Below, one piece after another: positions 58,180-64,000 of a stretch of DNA of 64,000 nt (position 1 is its first letter; each line of letters begins with the position of its first letter). Location of the stretch: assembly GCF_027595985.1 (NCBI RefSeq), contig NC_073307.1, forward strand, positions 121,623,678 to 121,687,677, written 5' to 3'. Under the pieces are notes generated by a model. The model was not told the origin of the DNA. It worked only from the letters and a program-made list of their open reading frames with translations, and did no database searches. The position numbers were made by a program, and so were the translations under genes. This DNA is from Sorex araneus (lineage: Eukaryota; Chordata; Mammalia; Eulipotyphla; Soricidae).

Positions 58180-58560
58180 ATTTCTAGTTGGAATACTATA
58201 CAGCTGTTAAGAAATGATGAAATCATGCAATTCACTGCAACATGGATGGAATTGGAAGATACGTTAAATTAAGTAACCAGAAGAAGAAAGAAAAAGTGGC
58301 TTATCTCACTCATATGTGGTATATAAAACAACTATACAAGAGAATATAGATAAATAAAGGAACTCGACAGACAAACTTAAAATAAGACATTTTAATTCTA
58401 ATCATATAACTGAAGTTTACCGAAGGAGATAGATGTATGGATTGGGAAAAAAGGATATGGTAGGTGCAGTGGATTGCAGTGGAGTGTTAAACATTTTATG
58501 AACTATGAACAAGTGCTTATAAAACATATAAAAGTGCTATAAAAACAATTTTAAGTGAAA
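58180..58560 (+). mobile_element. Old L1 3' end
   Basis: 'ggaatactatacagctgttaag', 'gcaacatggatggaattgg' and 'tcactcatatgtgg' are classic L1 ORF2 C-terminal sequence, then 3' UTR. Confidence 0.8.
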
Positions 58561-58569
58561 AATCTTCAA

Positions 58570-59400
58570 AACAACATGAATTGCATGAGAAGTAATATAA
58601 ATCTCACATAATATACTGTATATATAATATAATGTTTATATGTTTAGTATCATAGAACTAAAGTATTCTATATGTGCGTGTCCATTGTATTATAAAGAAT
58701 ATTTTGAAAGTTTAAAAATATGACACTAATAAATGTATGTTACTCTCCTGAGGAGAAAATATAGATGTCTGAGAACTATACAGATAATGAAAATTTTTAT
58801 TTTGCGTCAATAATTTTGCTTGTAATTTATTGCTTTACTATTTCAGAAATATAATTTTGAAGTAGAGAATTAAATGTGATAATAAAGGTAAAAGAAGAGA
58901 AATATATGAAAAGAAAAAAGAAATTAGGAAGCTAGTGAAGGAAGAAAATACTGGAAAAGCAAAGAGATACAGAGAATAGATGAATGATAGATATGAAGAG
59001 ATAAAGAAACAGAGAAATTGTGATGTACATTTTGTGTGTGTGTACATCTAGAAGGACTGAAAAAATGAGGATGATAGAATCAAAACATTCTTAAAGTCAC
59101 ATGCTACAAAAGGAAGAAGAGCAAACAACAGATGGAATAGGAAGTAGGCCCTGGTTACTTTAAGCAGGTGTTAGGAGTCTCTGGGAATCCCAAGGAGAAA
59201 AGTCTCTTTCCCTTTTCTGCAGAAAGAATTGCACTACAAGGCTGAGGCACATGAAAGCTGATTTATTATCCAAGCCAAGCTAAACACATAAGTGGATGAC
59301 CTAAACTGCAAGCACAGTAACCACAGTTTCCATGATGGTGATTGTGCAGCAGGTTTTTATAGCTTTCTGATGCTTGGGAAATAAAATAAATAATAGTAAA
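58570..59400. other. AT-rich, no feature recognised
   Basis: Low-complexity A/T and GA-rich sequence (58870-59010). No coding frame. Confidence 0.45.
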
Positions 59401-59415
59401 AATATGAAGCTTGGT

Positions 59416-59670
59416 GGGGCTGGAGCGATAACACAGCGGTTGGGCATTTGCCTTTCGTGAGGGTGACCTGAGTTCGATTCCTCCGCCCCTCTCTGAGAGC
59501 CCGGCAAGCTACCTAGAGTACCCAGCCAGCCTGCGCGGCAGAGCCTGGCAAGCTACCTGTGCATATTGGATATGCCAAAAACAGTAACAATAAGTCTCTC
59601 AATGAGAGATGTTACTGGTGCCCACTAGAACAAATTGATGAGCAACGGGACGACAGTGACAGTGACAGTG
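59416..59670 (+). mobile_element. tRNA-headed SINE with RTE-type tail, intact
   Basis: Starts GGGGCTGGAGCGATAACACA, with B box AGTTCGATTCC, the full body, and a tail ending in (ACAGTG)n repeats. A perfect 12-bp target duplication ATGAAGCTTGGT lies at 59404-59415 and 59671-59682. This is the clearest full-length copy, 255 bp. Confidence 0.95.
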
Positions 59671-59819
59671 ATGAAGCTTGGTAGTTTACCAAGCACTCTT
59701 TCCAATTACAGTGGTCTGAGAGTAGAAATCAGAAACAATACATAAGAAAAATCTCAAATGTGTGGAGACTAAACGACGTGTTTCTGAAGTTATCTAAAGC
59801 CATTCAGGAGATGAGAGGA

Positions 59820-59990
59820 GAGAGGCTGCAGAGACAGCACAGCTTGTAAAGCTCTTGCCTTACATGTAGGGGACCTTGGTTCTATGCCTGGAAGCCTATT
59901 TGGTCACCTGTGCCCATCAGGAGTGAGCCTTAGTGCAAACCCATGAGTAAGGCCTAACCACATTTGGGTGTGGCCCCAAAACAGAAAGAG
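59820..59990 (+). mobile_element. Old A-type SINE
   Basis: Diverged tRNA-headed copy: 'gagacagcacagcttgtaaagc', 'cttgccttacatg', 'tttgggtgtggcccc', then an AAAACAGAAAGAGAG tail. Confidence 0.7.
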
Positions 59991-60399
59991 AGACAGAGAG
60001 AAGATAAAAGAAGAAAAATGAAAATAATGATATCAGATTTTATAGTATGCAGCAAAGACAGAAAAGTTGATCATAATACAGAAGTATATAATAAATAGGG
60101 CAGATCTTAAAATAGTAACCTATGAAGTAGTTCTAAGATAACCACACAAAGAGCTGTTTGAAATGATGAATAAAATTGAATAATTTCCCATAGAGCCTCC
60201 AAAAATAAAGAGAGTGTACCATGTTGAACAGGTTTATGAATGAAACAAATGCAGTTTGACTGATATAGGAAAATGCAAATTATTACAGTGAATGAATAAA
60301 TACAAGCAAATAGTATTATTTTGAAGGAAGGTGCAAATTTTAGAATAATAAAGTATATAAATATGGAATCATAAACAAATACAAATGTTGAATACATTA

Positions 60400-61340
60400 A
60401 CAGAAAATACAGAAGCTAAAAGGTAATCAAAGATCTTCCCAAGAACAAAATGCTATGACCAGATGTCTTCAGTAGTGAATTCCACAGAACTTTGAAAGAA
60501 AAATTAGTGCACGTGGCTCTCAGACTCTTTTCAAAATTTGAGAAAGGCTAATACGCCTAAATATATTCTAAAAGACCAATATAATTTTTTCCAGAACGTC
60601 AAAAGGATTACACAAAAGGTTAATTAAATAAAACAAAAAAAAACCCTATAGTCTAATATCTCTGATGAACACAGGTGCAAAATTCTTCAAAAATGTCTTA
60701 ACTGATAAAATAGCTCAGAAAATTTGTGCAAGTGTCTAGCATACAAAAAGGAGATAATGTATAGAAAGTAAACCAAGCATACATGCAAAACTGATGCACT
60801 GAAAACTATAAGATATAAAGGATAGAGAAACCAAAAAGAAATGAAAATATTTCTAGTTCTTAGATTGAAATATTTGACATTATTAAAGTGACCATCTTAC
60901 CTAAAGCAATCTACCTATTCAACACAATTTCTATGAAAATGATACTTTTCAAGGAAATAAAACAAATAGTTCTAAAATTTTTATGAAAAAAAAAAGTTTT
61001 ATGAAAAGCTCAAACCCCTGAGCTGCAAAGCAGTTATTGGTAAAAAGAAGAAAAAATGATTCATACATATCTCTAGCTTCATACCATATTGTGAAGCAAT
61101 AGAAATTAATCAATATGGTATTAGATTAATAACACAAATTTATACCTATGGAATAAAATAGTTCAGAAATAAAACCACGGCTCTATGGACATCTAATCTA
61201 TGACAAAGGAAACAAAGACATGCAATGGAGCAAGGAAAGCCTCTTCAAGAATTTATGTTAGGGAAACATGATAGTCACACTAGTCACACATTAAAAGAGT
61301 GAAACAAATCACTTACACTACACTCAGAGCTTAAAATGGG
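60400..61340 (+). mobile_element. Old L1 (ORF2 RT region)
   Basis: 'gtcttcagtagtgaattcc', 'ctctgatgaacacaggtgc', 'aaagcaatctacctattcaac' and 'gtgaagcaatagaaatt' follow L1 RT order. Confidence 0.75.
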
Positions 61341-61359
61341 ATTAAGAATCGAGGTAATT

Positions 61360-62288
61360 TTCCATGTTGATCCACTTATATGCAAAGGTCATAACTTCAT
61401 CTTTTCTAAAAGCAGCATAGTATTCCATTGTGTAGATGTACCAAAGTTTCTTTAACCAGTCATCTGTTCTCGGGCGCTCGGGTTTTTTCCAGATTCTGGC
61501 TATTGTAAACAGTGCCGCAATGAACATTCAAGTGCAGATGTCATTTCTACTATACTTTTTTGCTTCTCTGGGATATATTCCCAGGAGTGGTATCGCTGGG
61601 TGAAATGGGAGCTCAATTTCTAATTTTTTGAGAAGCGACCATACTCTTTTCCAGAAGGGCTGAACCAGGTCGGCATTCCCACCAGCAGTGCAAGAGGGTC
61701 CCTTTCTCCCCACATCCACACCAACAGCAGTTGCTTTTGTTCTTTGCATATAAGTGGGTCAACATGGAAAGTATCATGCTAAGTGAACTGAGTCAGAAAG
61801 AGAGAGACAGACATAAAAAAGATTGCACACATCTATGGAATATAAAATAATAGAATAGGAGACTAACACCCAAGAATAGTAGAAATAAGTACCAGGAGGT
61901 TGGCTCCAAGGCTTGGAGGCTGGCCTCACATGCTGGAGGAAGGGGCAGCTCAGATAGAGAATGGAACACCAGGTAAAGTGTGGTTTGAGGACCTGCATGG
62001 GATAGGAGATGCGTTCAAAACAGACTATAGACCAACACGAGGGCCACCCAGTGCCTCTATTGCAAACTACAACACCCAAAAGGAGAGAGAGAACAAAAGG
62101 GAATGGCCTATCACAGAGGTGGGGTGGGGCGGGGGGGATGAGGTGGAAGGGTGGGAGGGATACTGGGAACATTGGTGGAGGAGAATGGGCACTGCTGGAG
62201 GGATATGAACAAACTACAAACATGAAAGTTCATCAATTTGTAACTGTACCACAAGGTGATTCACTAATAAAATTTTTTTAAAAAATAA
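61360..62288 (+). mobile_element. Young L1 with 5' inversion
   Basis: 61360-61745 is inverted L1 (minus-strand RTDDWLKKLWYIYTMEYYAAF). 61746-62280 is sense L1 from 'tgcatataagtgggtcaac' to the 3' end with AATAAAATTT. Both parts contain the same ~25 bp around the junction in opposite orientation. AGGTAATT at 61352-61359 and 62289-62296 is the target duplication. Confidence 0.85.
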
Positions 62289-62299
62289 AGGTAATTAAG

Positions 62300-62740
62300 A
62301 AAAAAAGTCAAGCCACCAATTTGTTCCTAGTAGATTTATCTCTGAGCTGAAAATGCTGAGACCTTCTCAGAAGGGTAGTGGACAGACTTCCTTCCTTTCA
62401 GAGAGGCCCAGGAGCCACTATTCCAATTTCCTGTGACATGCAATTGGCTCGGCTCTACCATTCTTGGAGTGTGCAGACACATTGTGGCTACGTGACACCT
62501 CCTCCATCTCACAGTAGTAATAGCCAGTAGGAACATAGCAACTTTGGTGGGAAAGTTGCTTAGAATCCCACTAAGCCAAGCTCAAACAGTAAAAACAATA
62601 ACACAAAGGGCTAAGGCAGCACCAGTCAGCTCAGTAACTCTTCAGACAATTTCTTGAGAAATAGCATTATGAGCTATAATAATTATCACAAGTTGGCTTT
62701 ATCTATTTTCTATAATTCCATTTACCATTGTTGTTGTAAT
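62300..62740. other. No feature recognised
   Basis: Single-copy looking sequence without a coding frame or repeat I recognise. Confidence 0.4.
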
Positions 62741-62744
62741 GAAG

Positions 62745-62990
62745 GGACTAGAGCGATAGCACAGCGGGTAGGGCATTTGTCTTGCACGTGTCTGACCCAG
62801 GTTTGATTCCTCCTTCCCTCTCAGAGAGCCCAGCAAACTACTGAGAGTATCCCACCCATATGGAAGAGCCTGGCAAGCTACCTGTAGTGTATTCGATATG
62901 CCAAAAACAGTTACAAGTCTCACGATGAAGACATTACTGGTGCCTGCTCAAGCAAATCAATGAACAACAGGACTACAGTCCTATAGTGCA
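62745..62990 (+). mobile_element. tRNA-headed SINE with RTE-type tail
   Basis: Starts GGACTAGAGCGATAGCACAGC, with 'ggtttgattcctcc', the full body and the tail 'caagcaaatcaatgaacaac', ending with short CTATAGTGC repeats. Confidence 0.87.
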
Positions 62991-63004
62991 ATTGTAACAA
63001 ACAA

Positions 63005-63195
63005 TATGATGTGATTTTTTTTTTGTGCCTACTAAGGGGTCAGGCTTGGGTGTGGGTGGGTAGGAAAATGGGGACATTGGTGGAGGGAAGGTCACACTGG
63101 TGGTGGGACTGGAGTTGGAACATGGGACTCCCAAATGCCTGAAACAACTGTTATAAATAACTTTGTAAATTGTGGTGTTTAAATAAAAAGAAAAA
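63005..63195 (+). mobile_element. Old L1-type 3' end, sense
   Basis: 'gacattggtggagggaaggtc', 'tggtggtgggactgg', 'ttgtaaattgtggtgtttaaataaa' then A-rich. Confidence 0.55.
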
Positions 63196-63286
63196 AAGAA
63201 GAATGCAGTTAAACAAGTAGTGGATGGAGGAAAAGGTGTTGTACAAGTAAAATAAGAGCAGCAGTGGTGGTTCTTTGACTCTTTGG

Positions 63287-63694
63287 TGTCGCGCGCCACT
63301 TCGTCCAGCGAAGAAACACGCAACTTGGAGATCCTTTTGGCTGCGATTTATTTAGGAACTTTCTCATGCGTTGGAGAAGAAATCAGGAAAGGGGACGTGG
63401 AGTAAGGCGGAAAAAGGGACGCATGAGGGAGAACCCCCTAGCTAGGTGACTTCCCCCCTTATATACCTCTCGCTGCCTGCTTATGCCCGCGTGTCCGCAT
63501 CTGATAGGTTAGTCACAGCTTATGGGCGTGGCAAGACATCCTGTTTCCTTAATAGGAGTTGTTTTCGAAGCACACAGGTGTTGATTACAAAGAGCGCTAC
63601 AAAGCATGGTCCCATGGTGGCTCTCCACACTTTGGTGCATTTACTTTGTACGCTGAAAGCATAAACATTAGTACTGTTATATAATCATGTTACA
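63287..63694 (-). mobile_element. Antisense ERV LTR (3' LTR of a provirus running off the right edge)
   Basis: On the minus strand: a polypurine tract AATTGGGGGGG (63705-63695), then TGTAACATG (63694). A TATA box TATATAAGGGG lies near 63460 and AATAAA near 63347, followed by a GC-rich U5 ending GCGCGCGACA at 63287. 408 bp. A polypurine tract directly upstream means this is a 3' LTR and any internal part lies beyond 63705. Compact layout with a close TATA and short R suggests class II, IAP-like; this is an inference. Confidence 0.65.
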
Positions 63695-64000
63695 CCCCCC
63701 CAATTACAATAACCTAAACTGATTTTTAAAGGGAAAACACATTGTATCTAACAAAGGCACACAATTATCTGAGGATAAAAAATAATTCGTCATATTTTGA
63801 AAACTTGAACTTACCAGACAGTAAAATTCAAATAATTCTGATTGATGTATTAGCAATTTTTAAATTTTGCTTTATCTTTTGGCAGATAAAGAAGTTTTAT
63901 CTTTTTTCTTTTAGGCATCATGAGATACAAAACTGTTAATAGAAGGGTTTTGCGGATAGAACATTCCAGCATTACCCTGTCCATCATAGAGTCTGTTCCC

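Noticed and set aside
59416-59500. tRNA gene, because of good A- and B-box sequences
   Set aside because: No cloverleaf can be folded with proper arms, and the sequence continues as a SINE with target duplications.
61774-62223. 149-codon minus-strand frame
   Set aside because: Antisense of a recent L1 3' UTR; the proline/serine richness comes from its G-rich tract.

Overview
This is vertebrate, very probably mammalian, genomic DNA with few genes and many retrotransposons. The organism is probably a shrew (Soricidae, Sorex-like). That is an inference from the dominant tRNA-headed SINE, which I recognise from shrew genomes, together with an RTE-clade LINE, a lineage-specific L1 and MRGPRX-like receptor genes. 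There are no bacterial features: no operons, ribosome binding sites or dense coding.

Genes. All host gene signal belongs to one family, the Mas-related G-protein-coupled receptors (MRGPRX-like), on the minus strand. One copy has an intact 325-codon reading frame (38629-39606). Two are pseudogenes (2569-3539 and 31368-32716), and a much older relic lies at about 57560-58010. The first three sit in homologous blocks of several kb (about 2.57-6.24, 31.37-35.7 and 38.6-45.4 kb), so the cluster grew by segmental duplication. Matching candidate 5' untranslated exons with splice donors are visible at 35530 and 45245, and splice acceptors just upstream of the coding exon at 32717 and 39626. The intact receptor has lost two hallmark residues: the E-R of the MRGPR ERC motif (now A-M) and the Asn of NPxxY (now Lys). 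The only other gene-derived sequence is a retrocopy of TDRP at 55259-55977, on the plus strand.

Mobile elements, left to right. 0-2.4 kb: L1 pieces. 7.0-7.8 kb: a probable antisense LTR. 8.5-12.2 kb: a decayed RTE LINE split by an L1. 15.3-21.0 kb: a near full-length, decayed L1 on the minus strand. 21.4-23.3 kb: two copies of a composite, ORF-less L1-ended element. 24.1-28.2 kb: a class I (gammaretrovirus-like) endogenous retrovirus without env. 29.6-31.2 kb and 40.6-41.2 kb: long elements with an RTE-type tail, and nested L1/SINE. 49-51.4 kb: L1 and more composite elements. 51.4-53.7 kb: a candidate solo LTR and an L1 lacking ORF2. 53.7-57 kb: old L1 copies interrupted by the TDRP retrocopy. 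60-62.3 kb: an old L1 and a young 5'-inverted L1. 63.3-63.7 kb: an antisense LTR whose provirus would run off the right edge.

How they fit together. The SINEs carry one tRNA-like head with two kinds of 3' end: an A-rich end of the sort L1 uses, and a tail that matches the last ~50 bp of the RTE LINE. A third element joins a different ~380 bp head to the same RTE-type tail. The window therefore documents two retrotransposition machineries (L1 and RTE) sharing passengers. Coordinates of old repeats are approximate (tens of bases) because everything was read by eye.
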